Made by a program: the position numbers and the translations under genes. Shown here piece by piece: positions 46,731 through 59,688 of a stretch of DNA of 64,000 bases. The stretch comes from Hippophae tibetana (lineage: Eukaryota > Streptophyta > Magnoliopsida > Rosales > Elaeagnaceae): contig CM072801.1 of assembly GCA_037013495.1 (NCBI GenBank), positions 107,453,816 through 107,517,815 on the forward strand. Reading direction: 5' to 3'. The number at the start of each line of letters is the position of its first letter. Position 1 is the first letter of the stretch. Under the pieces are notes generated by a model. It searched no databases. It was not told the origin of the DNA and saw nothing but the letters and a program-made list of their open reading frames with translations.

Positions 46731-48694
46731 GCAAAGATAGGTCGAACACCGAAAACAAAAGAACAGGAAAATATTCCAGTGAATTAAAAGAAAAGAACGA
46801 AATGAAATGGAAATAAGAAAATAATGAGAACAATATCTAAAGAACACAAAAGACTTGTAGAAAAGTTTTGTTTCTTTAATTGTGATTTGGACCAAAAGAA
46901 TGCAAAAACAACAAAATGGAAACGTTTGGTAAATCTAAAATTGAAAAAATAGATATATTAAGATAGATATTCTATTTGGGCAACCAAGGCTTCGACACCA
47001 AATGATACAGATATTTTATGCGGACCATTTTGGAAACCATGAACTCAAAGGAATGAGAAAGATTGAATTGCTAAGAACATGGTTAATATAATCAAATTTG
47101 ACCAATTAAGAACACGATTAGAAAATCACGCAAAAATGTGAGACCAAACTATAAGACGTCGGAAAGTACTGTAAGTGATGGAATTTGGGTTCTAAGAACT
47201 GGACAACTGAACTATTTTTTACTTTATGTTTTTGCAAATTGAAATGAGTTTAGATTTCATATTTTATAATAGTCTTTTTGATGTATGACTTAAAAGTTAT
47301 AAAAGTTTAAAGATGGAACCTGAAAAAATAATTTCTTTTTTTTAAATTACGAACTCCAAGAATTTTGTTGTTTTTTATTGAGGAGCAAAGATAGGTTGAA
47401 CACCGAAAACAAAGAACATGAAAATGACACAGTGAATTAAAAGAAAAGTACGAAATGAAATGCAAATAAGAAAATAATGACAACAAAATCTAAAGAAAAC
47501 AAAAGACTTGTAGAAATATTTGTTTCTTTAATTGTTATTTGGACCAAAAGAATGCAAAAAAGAATAAAATGGAAAACTTTATTAAATCGAAACTTCAAAA
47601 AATAGATATATTAAGAGAGATATCGTATTTTAGGCAACCAACGCTTGGATACCAAATGATACGGATCCTTTATGCGAACAATTTTGGAACCCATGAACTC
47701 AAATGAATGAGAAAGATTGAATTTCTAAGAACATGGTTATTATAATCAAATTTGAACAATTAAGAACACGATTAGAAAACCAGGCAAAAATGTGCGACCA
47801 AACTATAAGACGTCGGAAAGTAGGGTAAGCGATGGAATTTGGGTTCTTAAAAGTGGATAACATAACTATTTTTTCCTTTACGTTTTTGCAAATTAAAATC
47901 AGTTTAGATTTGATATTTTATAATGGTCATTTTGATGTATGACTTAATACTTATAATAGTCTAATGTTGGAACCTCAATAAATAATTTCTTTTTTTCAAA
48001 TTACGAACTCCAGAAATTTTGTTGTTTTTTATTCATGAGCAAAGATAGGTTGAACACCAAAAACAAAATAACAGGAAAATATTACAGTGAATTAGAAGAA
48101 AAGTACAAAATGAAATGCAAATATGAAAATAATGACAATAAAATCAAAAGAGAACAAAAGACTTGTAGAAAAGTTTTGTTTCTTTAATTGTGATTTGGAA
48201 CAAAAGAATGCAAAAAACAATAAAATGGAAAATTTTATTAAATCTAAAATTCAAAAAATAGATATATAAAGATAGATATACTATTTTGGGCAACGAAGGC
48301 TTCGATACCAAATGATAGTCATCCTTTATGCGGACCATTTTGGAAACCATTAACTCAAAGGAATGAGAAAGATTGAATTGCTAAGAACATGGTTAATATA
48401 ATCAAATTTGAACAATTAAGAACACTATTAGCAAACCACGCAAAAATGTGAGACCAAACTATAAGACGTCAGAAAGTAGTGTATGCGATGGAATTTGGGT
48501 TCTAAAAAGTGGACAACTGAACTATTTTTTAGTTTATGATTTTGAAAATTGAAATGAGTTTAGTTTTGGTATTTTATAATAGTCGTTTTGATGTATGACT
48601 TAAAAGTTATAACAGTTTTAAGTTGAAACCTCAATAAATAATTTCTTTTTTTTAAATTACGAACTCCAGAAATTTTGTTATTTTTTATTCAGGA
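46731..48694 (+). repeat. Satellite trimer, copy 2 (1964 bp)
   Basis: Repeats the preceding 1964 bp with scattered single-base differences (for example AAAGGATTGAG at 46394 against AAAGGAATGAG at 48358). Similarity breaks at 48695, where TAGGTTAAACACC replaces TAGGTCGAACACC. Confidence 0.88.
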
Positions 48695-51600
48695 GCAAAG
48701 ATAGGTTAAACACCGAAAAAAAAGAACAACAAAATATTATAGTGAATTAAAGGAAAAGTACGAAATGAAATGAAAATAAGAAAATAATGACAACAAAATC
48801 TAAAGAAAACAAAAGACTTGTAGAAATATTTGTTTCTTTAATTGTGATTTGGATCAAAAGAATGCAAAAAACAATAAAATGGAAAACTTTATTAAATCTA
48901 AAACTCAAAAAATAGATATATTAAGAGCGATATCATATTTTGGGCAACCAAGGCTTCGATTCCAAATGATACGGATCCTTTATGCGAACAATTTTGGAAC
49001 CCATGAACTCAAATGAATGAGAAAGATTGAATTGCTAAGAACATGGTTAATATAATAAAATTTGAACAATTAAGAACACGATTAGAAAACCAAGCAAAAA
49101 TGTGCAACCAAACTATAAGACGTCGGAAAGTAGTTTAAGCGATGGAATTTGGGTTCAAAAAAGTCGATAACATAACTATTTTTCCCTTTACGTTTTTGCA
49201 AATTAAAATTAGATTAGATTTGATATTTTATATGGTCGTTTTGATGTATGACTTAAAAGTTATAAAAGTCTAAAGTTGGAACCTCAATAAATAATTTCTT
49301 TTTTTTAAATTACGAACTCCTGAAATTTTGTTGTTTTTTATTCAGGAGCAAAGATAGGTTGAACACCGAAAACAAAAGAACAGGAAAATATTACAGTGAA
49401 TTAAAAGAAAAGAATGAAATGAAATGCAAATAAGAAAATAATGACAACAAAATCTAAAGAAAACAAAAGACTTGTAGAAAATTTTTGTTTCTTTAATTGT
49501 GATTTGGACCAAAAGAATGCAAAAAACAATAAAATGGAAACGTTTGGTAAATCTAAAATTCAAAAAATAGATATATTAAGATGGATATTCTATTTGGGCA
49601 ACCAAGGCTTCGATACCAAATGATACGGATATTTTATGCGGACCATTTTGGAAACCATGAACTCAAAGGAATGAGAAAGATTGAATTGCTAAGAACTTGG
49701 TTAATATAATCAAATTTGAACAATTAAGAACACGATTAGAAAACCACGAAAAAATGTGAGACAAACTATAAGACTTCGGAAAGTAGTGTACGCGATGGAA
49801 TTTGGGTTCTAAAAAGTGGACAACTGAACTATTTTTTACTTTATGATTTTGAAAATTGAAATGAGTTTAGATTTGATATTTTATACTAGTCGTTTTGATG
49901 TATGACTTAAAAGTTATAACAGTTTAAAGTTGGAACCTCAATAAATAATTTCTTTTTATTTAAATTACGAACTCCAGAAATTTTGTTGTTTTTTATTCAG
50001 GAGCAAAGATAGGTTGAAAACCGAAAACAACAGAACAGGAAAATATTATAGTGAATTAAAAAAAAGTACGAAATGAAATGAAAATAAGAAAATAATGACA
50101 ACAAAATCTAAAGAAAACAAAAGACTTGCAGAAATATTTGTTTCTTTAATTGTGATTTGGACCAAAAGAATGCAAAAAACTATAAAAAAGGAAAACTTTA
50201 TTAAATCTAAAATTCAAAAAATAAATATATTAAGAGAGATATCGTATTTTGGGCAACAAAGGCTTTGATTCCAAATGATACGGATCCTTTATGCGAACAA
50301 TTTTGGAACCCATGAACTCAAAGGAATGAGAATGATTGAAGTGCTAAGAACATGGTTAATATAATCAAATTTGAACAATTAAGAACACGATTAGAAAACC
50401 ATGAAAAATGTGCGACCAAACTATAAGACGTCGGAAAGAAGTGTAAGCGATGGAATTTGGGTTCTAAAAAGTGGATAATAGAACTATTTTTTCCTTTACG
50501 TTTTTGCAAATTAAAATCAGTTTAGATTTGATATTTTATAGTAGTCGTTTTGATGTATGACTTAAAAGTTATAACAGATTAAAGTTCGAACCTCAATAAA
50601 TAATTTCTTTTTTTTAATTATTAACTCCATAAATTTTGTTGTTTTTTATTCAGGAGCAAAGATAGGTTGAACACCGAAAACAAAAGAACAGGAAAATGTT
50701 ACAGTGAATTAAAAGAAAAGAATGAAATGAAATGCAAATACGAAAATAATGACAACAAAATCTAAAGAAAACAAAAGGCTTGTAGAAAATTTTTGTTTCT
50801 TTAATTTTGATTTGGACCAAAAGAATGCAAAAAACAATAAAATAGAAAAGTTTGGTAAATCTAAAATTCAAAAAATAGATATATTAAGATAGATATTCTA
50901 TTTGGGCAACCAAGGCTCCCATCCCAAATGATACGGATATTTTATGCGGACCATTTTGGAAACCATGAACTCAAAGGAATGAGAAAGATTGAATTGCTAA
51001 GAACATGGTTAATATAATCAAATTTGAACAATTAAGAACACGATTAGAAAACCACGCAAAAATGTGAGACCAAACTATAAGACTTCGGAAAGTAGTGTAT
51101 GCGATGGAATTTGGGTTCTAAAAAGTGGACAACTGAACTATTTTTTACTTTATGATTTTGAAAATTTAAATGAGTTTAGATTTGATATTTTATAATAGTC
51201 GTTTTGATGTATGACTTAAAAGTTATAACAGTTTAAAGTTGTAACCTCAATAAATAATTTCTTTTTTTTAAATTATGAACTCCAGAAATTTTGTTGTTTT
51301 TTATTGAGGATCAAAGATTGGTTGAATGACGAAAAGAAAGAACAGGAAAATATTACAGTGAATTTAAAGAAAAGTACGAAATGAAATGAAAATATGAAAA
51401 TAATGACAATAAAATCAAAAGAAAACAAAAGACTTGTAGAAAATATTTGTTTCTTTAATTGTGATTTGGACCAAAATAATGCAAAAAACTATAAAATGGA
51501 AAACTTTATTAAATCTATAATTCAAAAAATAGATATATTAAGAGAAATATCGTATTTTGGGCAACCAAGGCTTCGATACCAAATGATACGAATCCTTTAT

Positions 51601-53273
51601 GCGAACAATTTCGGAACCCATGAACTCAAATGAATGAGAAAGATTGAATTTCTAAGAACATGGTTAATATAATCAAATTTGAACAATTAAGAGCACGATT
51701 AGAAAACCAAGCAAAAATGTGCGACCAAACTATAAGACGTCGGAAAGTAGTGTAAGCGATGGAATTTGGGTTCTAAAAAGTGGATAACATAACTATTTTT
51801 TCCTTTACGTTTTTGCAAATTAAAATCAGTTTAGATTTGATATTTTATAATGGTCGTTTTGATGTATGACTTAATAGTTATAACAGTCTAATGTTGGAAC
51901 CTCAATAAATAATTTCTTTTTTTTCAAATTACGAACTCCAGAAATTTTGTTGTTTTTGATTTAGGAGCAAAGATAGGTTGAACATTGAAAACAAAAGAAC
52001 AGGAAAATATTACAGTGAATTTAAAGAAAAGTACGAAATGAAATGCAAATATGAAAATAATGACAATAAAATCAAAAGAAAACAAAAAACTTGTAGAAAA
52101 GTTTTGTTTCTTTAATATTGATTTGGAACAAAAGAATGCAAAAAACAATAAAATGGAAAATTTTATTAAATCTAAAATTCAAACAATAGATATATAAAGA
52201 TAGATATACTATTTTGGGCAACGAAGGATTCGATACCAAATGATAGTGATCTTTTATGGGGACCATTTTGAAAACCATGAACTCAAAAGAATGAGAAAGA
52301 TTGAATTGCTAAGAACATGGTTAATATAAGCAAATTTGAACAATTAATAACACGATTAGAAAACCACGCAAAAATATGAGACCAAACTATAAGACATCAG
52401 AAAGTAGTGTATGCGATGGAATTTGGGTTCTAAAAAGTGGACAACTGAACTATTTTTTACTTTATGATTTTGAAAATTGAAATGAGTTTAGATTTGATAT
52501 TTTATAATAGTCGTTTTGATGTTTGACTTAAAAGTTATAACAGTTTAAAATTGAAACCTCAATAAATAATTTCTTTTTTTTAAATTACAAACTGCAGAAA
52601 TTTTGTTGTTTTTTATTCAGGAGCAAAGATAGGTTGAACATTGAAAACAAAAGAACAGGAAAATATTACAGTGAATTAAAAGAAAAGTACGAAAAGAAAT
52701 GCAAATATGAAAATAATTTCAATAAAATCAAAAGAAAACAAAAGACTTGTAGAAAAGTTTTTTTTTCTTTAATTGTGATTTGGAGCAAAAGAATGCAAAA
52801 AACAATTAAATGGAAAATTTTATTCAATCTAAAATTCAAAAAATAGATGTATAAAGATAGATATACTATTTTGGGCAACCAAGGTTTCGATACCAAATGA
52901 TAGTGATCCTTTATGCGGGCCATTTTGGAAACAATGAACTCAAAGGAATGAGAATGATTGAATTGCTAAGAACATGGTTAATATAATCAAATTTGAACAA
53001 TTAAGAACACGATTAGAAAACCATAAAAAATGTGCGACCAAACTATAAGACGTCGGAAAGAAGTGTAAGCGATGGAATTGGGGTTCGAAAAAGTGGATAA
53101 CATAACTATTTTTTCCTTTACATTTTTGCAAATTAAAATCAGTTTAGATTTTATATTTTATAGTAGTCGTTTTGATGTATGACTTAAAAGTTATAACAGT
53201 TTAAAGTTGGAACCTCAATAAATAATTTCTTTTTATTTAAATTACGAACTCCAGAAATTTTTTTGTTTTTTAT
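48695..53273 (+). repeat. Diverged satellite monomers
   Basis: About seven long-type monomers with many private substitutions and small indels and no obvious recent duplication. Some resemble monomers of 38-43 kb more than their neighbours, indicating older higher-order structure. Nothing else seen. Confidence 0.8.
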
Positions 53274-56200
53274 TCAGGAGCAAAGATAGGTTGAACACCG
53301 AAAACTAAAGAACAGGAAAATATTACAGTGAATTAAAAGAAAAGAACGAAATAAAATGCAAATAAGAAAATAATGACAAGAAAATCTAAAGAAAACAAAA
53401 GACTTGTAGAAATATTTTTGTTTCTTTAATTGTGATTTGGACCAAAAGAATGCAAAAAACAATAAAATGGAAACGTTTGGTAAATCTAAAATTCAAAAAA
53501 TAGATATATTAAGATAGATATTCTATTTGGGCCACCAAGGCTTCGATACCAAATGATACGAATCCTTTAGGCGAACAATTTCGAAACCCATGAACTCAAA
53601 TGAATGAGAAAGATTGAATTTCTAAGAACATGGTTAATATAATCAAATTTGAACAATTAAGAGCACGATTAGAACAACAAGCAAAAATGTGCGACCAAAC
53701 TATAAAACGTCGGAAAGTAGTGTAAGCGATGGAATTTGGGTTCTAAAAAGTGGATAACATAACTATTTTTTCCTTTACGTTTTTGCAAATTAAAATCAGT
53801 TTAGATTTGATATTTTATAATTGTCGTTTTGATGTATGACTTAATACTTATAACAGTCTAATGTTGGAACCTCAAGAAATAATTTCTTTTTTTCAAATTA
53901 CGAACACCAGAAATTTTGTTGTTTTTTATTGAGGAGCAAAGATCGATTGAACATTGAAAACAAAAGAACAGGAAAATATTACAGTGAATTAAAAGAAAAT
54001 TACGAAATGAAATGCAAATATGAAAATAATGACAATAAAATCAAAAGAAAACAAAAGACTTGTAGAAAAGTTTTGTTTCTTTAATTGTGATTTGGAACAA
54101 AAGAATGCAAAAAACAATAAAATGGAAAATTTTATTAAATCTAAAATTCAAAAAATAGATGTATAAAGATAGATATACTATTTTGGGCAACCAAGGTTTC
54201 GATACCAAATGATAGTGATCCTTTATGCGGACCATTTTGGAAACAATGAACTCAAAGGAATGAGAAAGATTGAATTGCTAAGAACATGGTTAATATAATC
54301 AAATTTGAACAATTAAGAACACGATTAGAAAACCACACAAAAATGTGAGACCAAACTATAAGACGTCAGAAAGTAGTGTATGCGATGGAATTTGGGTTCT
54401 AAAAAGTGGACAAATGAACTATTTTTTACTTTATGATTTTGAAAATTGAAATGAGTTTAGATTTGATATTTTATAATAGTCGTTTTGATATTTGACTTAA
54501 AAGTTATAGGAGTTTATAGGTGAAACCTCAATAAATAATTTCTTTTTTTTAAATTACAAACTCCAGAAATTTTGTTGTTTTTTATTTAGGAGCAAAGATA
54601 GGTGAAACACCGAAAACAAATGAACAGGAAAATATTATAGTGAATTAAAAGAAACGTACGAAATGAAATGCAAATAAGAAAATAATGACAACAAAATCTA
54701 AAGAAAACAAAAGACTTGTTGAAGTATTTGTTTCTTTAATTGTGATTTGGACCAAAAGAATGCAAAAAACAATAAAATGGAAAACTTTATTAAATCTAAA
54801 ACTCAAAAAATATATATATTAAGAGCGATATCATATTTTGGGCAACCAAGGCTTCGATTCCAAATGATACAGATCCTTTATGCGAACAATTTTGGAACCC
54901 ATGAACTCAAATGAATGATAAAGATTGAATTGCTAAGAACATGGTTAATATAATAAAATTTGAACAATTAAGAACACGATTAGAAAACCAAGCAAAAATG
55001 TGCAACCAAACTATAAGACGTCGGAAAGTAGTGTAAGCGATGGAATTGGGGTTCTAAAAATTGGATAACATAACTATTTTTTCCTTTACGTTTTTGCAAA
55101 TTAAAATCAGTTTAGATTTGATATTTTATAATGGTCGTTTTGATGTATGACTTAATACTTATAATAGTCTAATGTTGGAACCTCAATAAATAATTTCTTT
55201 TTTTCAAATTACGAACTCCAGAAATTTTGTTGTTTTTTATTCAGGAGCAAAGATAGGTTGAACATTGAAAACAAAAGAATAGGAAAATATTACAGTGAAT
55301 TAAAAGAAAAGTACGAAATGAAATGAAAATATGAAAATAATGACAATAAAATCAAAAGAAAACAAAAGACTTGTAGAAAAGTTTTGTTTCTTTAATTGTG
55401 ATTTGGAACAAAAGAATGCAAAAAACAATTAATTGGAAAATTTTATTAAATCTAAAATTCAAAAAATAGATGTATAAAGGTAGATATACTATTTTGGGCA
55501 ACCAAGGCTTCGATACCAAATGATAGTGATCCTTTATGCGGACCATTTTGGAAACAATGAACTCAAAGGAATGAGAAAGATTGAATTGCTAAGAACATGG
55601 TTAATATAATCAAATTTGAACAATTAAGAACACGATTAGAAAACCATGAAAAATATGCGACGAAACTATAAGACGTCGGAAAGAAGTGTAAGCGATGGAA
55701 TTGGGGTTCTAAAAAGTGGATAACAAAACTATTTTTTCCTTTACGTTTTTACAAATTAAAATTAGTTTAGATTTGATATTTTATAGTAGTCGTTTTGATG
55801 TATTACTTAAAAGTTATAACAGTTTAAAGTTGGAACCTCAATAAATAATTTCTTTTTATTTAAATTACGAACTCCAGAAATTTTGTTGTTTCTTATTCAG
55901 GATCAAAGATAGGTTGAACACCGAAAACTAAAGAACAGGAAAATATTACATTGAATTAAAAGAAAAGTACGAAATGAAATGCAAAATAAGAAAATAATGA
56001 CAAGAAAATCTAAAGAAAACAAAAGACTTGTAGAAATATTTTTGTTTCTTTAATTGTGATTTGGACCAAAAGAATGCAAAAAACAATAAAATGGAAACGT
56101 TTGGTAAATCTAAAATTCAAAAAATAGATATATTAAGATAGATATTCTATTTGGGTAACCAAGGCTTCGATACCAAATGATACGAATCCTTTATGCGAAC

Positions 56201-57064
56201 AATTTCGGAACCCGTGAACTCAAATGAATGAGAAAGATTGAATTTCTAAGAACATGGTTAATATAATCAAATTTGAACAATTAAGAGCACGATTAAAAAA
56301 CCAAGCAAAAATGTGCGACCAAACTATAAGACGTCGGAAAGTAGTGTAAGCGATGGAATTTGGGTTCTAAAAAGTGGATAACATAACTATTTTTTCCTTT
56401 ACGTTTTTGCAAATTAAAATCAGTTTAGATTTGATATTTTATAATGGTCATTTTGATGTATGACTTAATAGTTATAACAGTCTAATGTTGGAACCACAAT
56501 AAATAATTTCTTTTTTTCAAATTACGAACTCCAGAAATTTTGTTGTTTTTTATTCAGGAGCAAAGATAGGTTGAACATTGAAAACAAAAGAACAGGAAAA
56601 TATTACAGTGAATTAAAAGAAAAGTACGAAATGAAATGAAAATATGAAAATAATGGCAATAAAATCAAAAGAAAACAAAAGACTTGTAGAAAAGTTTTGT
56701 TTCTTTAATTGTGATTTGGAACAAAAGAATGCAAAAAAAAATTAAATGGAAAATTTTATTAAATCTAAAATTCAAAAAAGAGATGTATAAAGATAGATAT
56801 ACTATTTTGGGCAACCAAGGCTTCGATACCAAATGATAGTGATCCTTTATGCGGACCATTTTGGAAACAATGAACTCAAAGGAATGAGAAAGATTGAATT
56901 GCTAAGAACATGGTTAATATAATCAAATTTGAACAATTAAGAACACGATTAGAATACCATGAAAAATATGCGACGAAACTATAAGACGTCGGAAAGAAGT
57001 GTAAGCGATGGAATTGGGGTTCTAAAAAGTGAATAACAGAACTATTTTTTCCTTTACATTTTTG
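53274..57064 (+). repeat. Dimer-register satellite (1312 bp), diverged copies
   Basis: From 53274 onward equivalent points recur every 1312 bp (53274, 54586, 55898, 57210, then on to 63770). Neighbouring monomers alternate between two types. Copies here still differ noticeably; for example the monomer at 54586 has GAAACACCGAAAACAAATG where the others have GAACACCGAAAACTAAAG. Confidence 0.85.
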
Positions 57065-59688
57065 CAAATTAAAATCAGTTTAGATTTGATATTTTATAGT
57101 GGTCGTTTTGATGTATGACTTAAAAGTTATAACAGTTTAAAGTTGGAACCTCAATAAATAATTTCTTTTTATTTAAATTACAAACTCTTGAAATTTTGTT
57201 GTTTTTTATTCAGGAGCAAAGATAGGTTGAACACCGAAAACTAAAGAACAGGAAAATATTACAGTGAATTAAAAGAAAAGAACGAAATGAAATGGATATA
57301 AGAAAATAATGACAACAAAATCTAAAGAAAACAAAAGGCTTGTAGAAATATTTTTGTTTCTTTAATTGTGATTTGGAACAAAAGAATGCAAAAAACAATA
57401 AAATGGAAACGTTTGGTAAATCTAAAATTCAAAAAATAGATATATTAAGATAGATATTCTATTTGGGTAACCAAGGCTTCGATACCAAATGATACGAATC
57501 CTTTATGCGAACAATTTCGGAACCCATGAACTCAAATGAATGAGAAAGATTGAATTTCTAAGAACATGGTTAATATAATCAAATTTGAACAATTAAGAGC
57601 ACGATTAGAAAACCAAGAAAAAATGTGCGACCAAACTATAAGACATCGAAAAGTACTGTAAGCGATGGAATTGGGGTTCTAAAAAGTGGATAACATAACT
57701 ATTTTTTCCTTTACGTTTTTGCAAATTAAAATGAGTTTAGATTTGATATTTTCTAATGGTCGTTTTGATGTATGACTTAATAGTTATAAGAGTCTAATGT
57801 AGGAACCTCAATAAATAATTTCTTTTTTTCAAATTACGAACTCCAGAAATTTTGTTGTTTTTTATTCAGGAGCAAAGATAGGTTGAACATTGAAAACAAA
57901 AGAACAGGAAAATATTACAGTGAATTAAAAGAAAAGAACGAAATGAAATGCAAATATGAAAATAATGACAATAAAATCAAAAGAAAACAAAAGACTTGTA
58001 GAAAAGTTTTGTTTCTTTAATTGTGATTTGGAACAAAAGAATGCTAAAAACAATAAAATGGAAAATTTTATTAAATCTAAAATTCAAAAAATAGATGTAT
58101 AAAGATAGATATACTATTTTGGGCAACCAAGGCTTCGATACCAAATGATACTGATCCTTTATGTGGACCATTTTGGAAACAATGAACTCAAAGGAATGAG
58201 AAAGATTGAATTGCTAAGAATATGGTTAATATCATCAAATTTGAACAATTAAGAACACGATTAGAAAACCATGAAAAATGTGCGACCAAACTATAAGACG
58301 TCGGAAAGAAGTGTAAGCGATGGAATTGGGGTTCTAAAAAGTGGATAACAGAACTATTTTTTCCTTTACGTTTTTGCAAATTAAAATCAGTTTAGATTTG
58401 ATATTTTATAGTGGTCGTTTTGATGTATGACTTAAAAGTTATAACAGTTTAAAGTTGAAACCTCAATAAATAATTTCTTTTTATTTAAATTACGAACTCC
58501 TGAAATTTTGTTGTTTTTTATTCAGGAGCAAAGATAGGTTGAACACCGAAAACGAAAGAACAGGAAAATATTACAGTGAATTAAAAGAAAAGAACGAAAT
58601 GAAATGGAAATAAGAAAATAATGACAACAAAATCTAAAGAAAACAAAAGACTTGTAGAAATATTTTTGTTTCTTTAATTGTGATTTGGACCAAAAGAATG
58701 CAAAAAACAATAAAATGGAAACGTTTGGTAAATCTAAAATTCAAAAAATAGATATATTAAGATAGATATTCTATTTGGGTAACCAAGGCTTCGATACTAA
58801 ATGATACGAATCCTTTATGCGAATAATTTCGGAACCCATGAACTCAAATGAATGAGAAAGATTGAATTTCTAAGAACATGGTTAATATAATCAAATTTGA
58901 ACAATTAAGAGCACGATTAGAAAACCAACCAAAAATGTTCGACCAAACTATAAGACATCGAAAAGTACTGTAAGCGATGGAATTGGGGTTCTAAAAAGTG
59001 GATAACATAACTATTTTTTCCTTTACGTTTTTGCAAATTAAAATGAGTTTAGATTTGATATTTTCTAATGGTCGTTTTGATGTATGACTTAATAGTTATA
59101 ACAGTCTAATGTAGGAACCTCAATAAATAATTTCTTTTTTTCAAATTACGAACTCCAGAAATTTTGTTGTTTTTTATTCAGGAGCAAAGATAGGTTGAAC
59201 ATTGAAAACAAAAGAACAGGAAAATATTACAGTGAATTAAAAGAAAAGAACGAAATGAAATGCAAATATGAAAATAATGACAATAAAATCAAAAGAAAAC
59301 AAAAGACTTGTAGAAAAGTTTTGTTTCTTTAATTGTGATTTGGAACAAAAGAATGCTAAAAACAATAAAATGGAAAATTTTATTAAATCTAAAATTCAAA
59401 AAATAGATGTATAAAGATAGATATACTATTTTGGGCAACCAAGGCTTCGATACCAAATGATAGTGATCCTTTATGTGGACCATTTTGGAAACAATGAACT
59501 CAAAGGAATGAGAAAGATTGAATTGCTAAGAATATGGTTAATATCATCAAATTTGAACAATTAAGAACACGATTAGAAAACCATGAAAAATGTGCGACCA
59601 AACTATAAGACGTCGGAAAGAAGTGTAAGCGATGGAATTGGGGTTCTAAAAAGTGGATAACAGAACTATTTTTTCCTTTACGTTTTTG
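57065..59688 (+). repeat. Satellite tetramer, copy 1 (2624 bp)
   Basis: Two 1312-bp dimers of distinguishable type (marker AACTAAAG at 57239, AACGAAAG at 58551) form a unit repeated at +2624. Markers such as AAGAGTCTAATGTAGG (57788) and GATACTGATCC (58147) recur in copy 2. The boundary is approximate, set where neighbouring variants stop matching. Confidence 0.85.
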
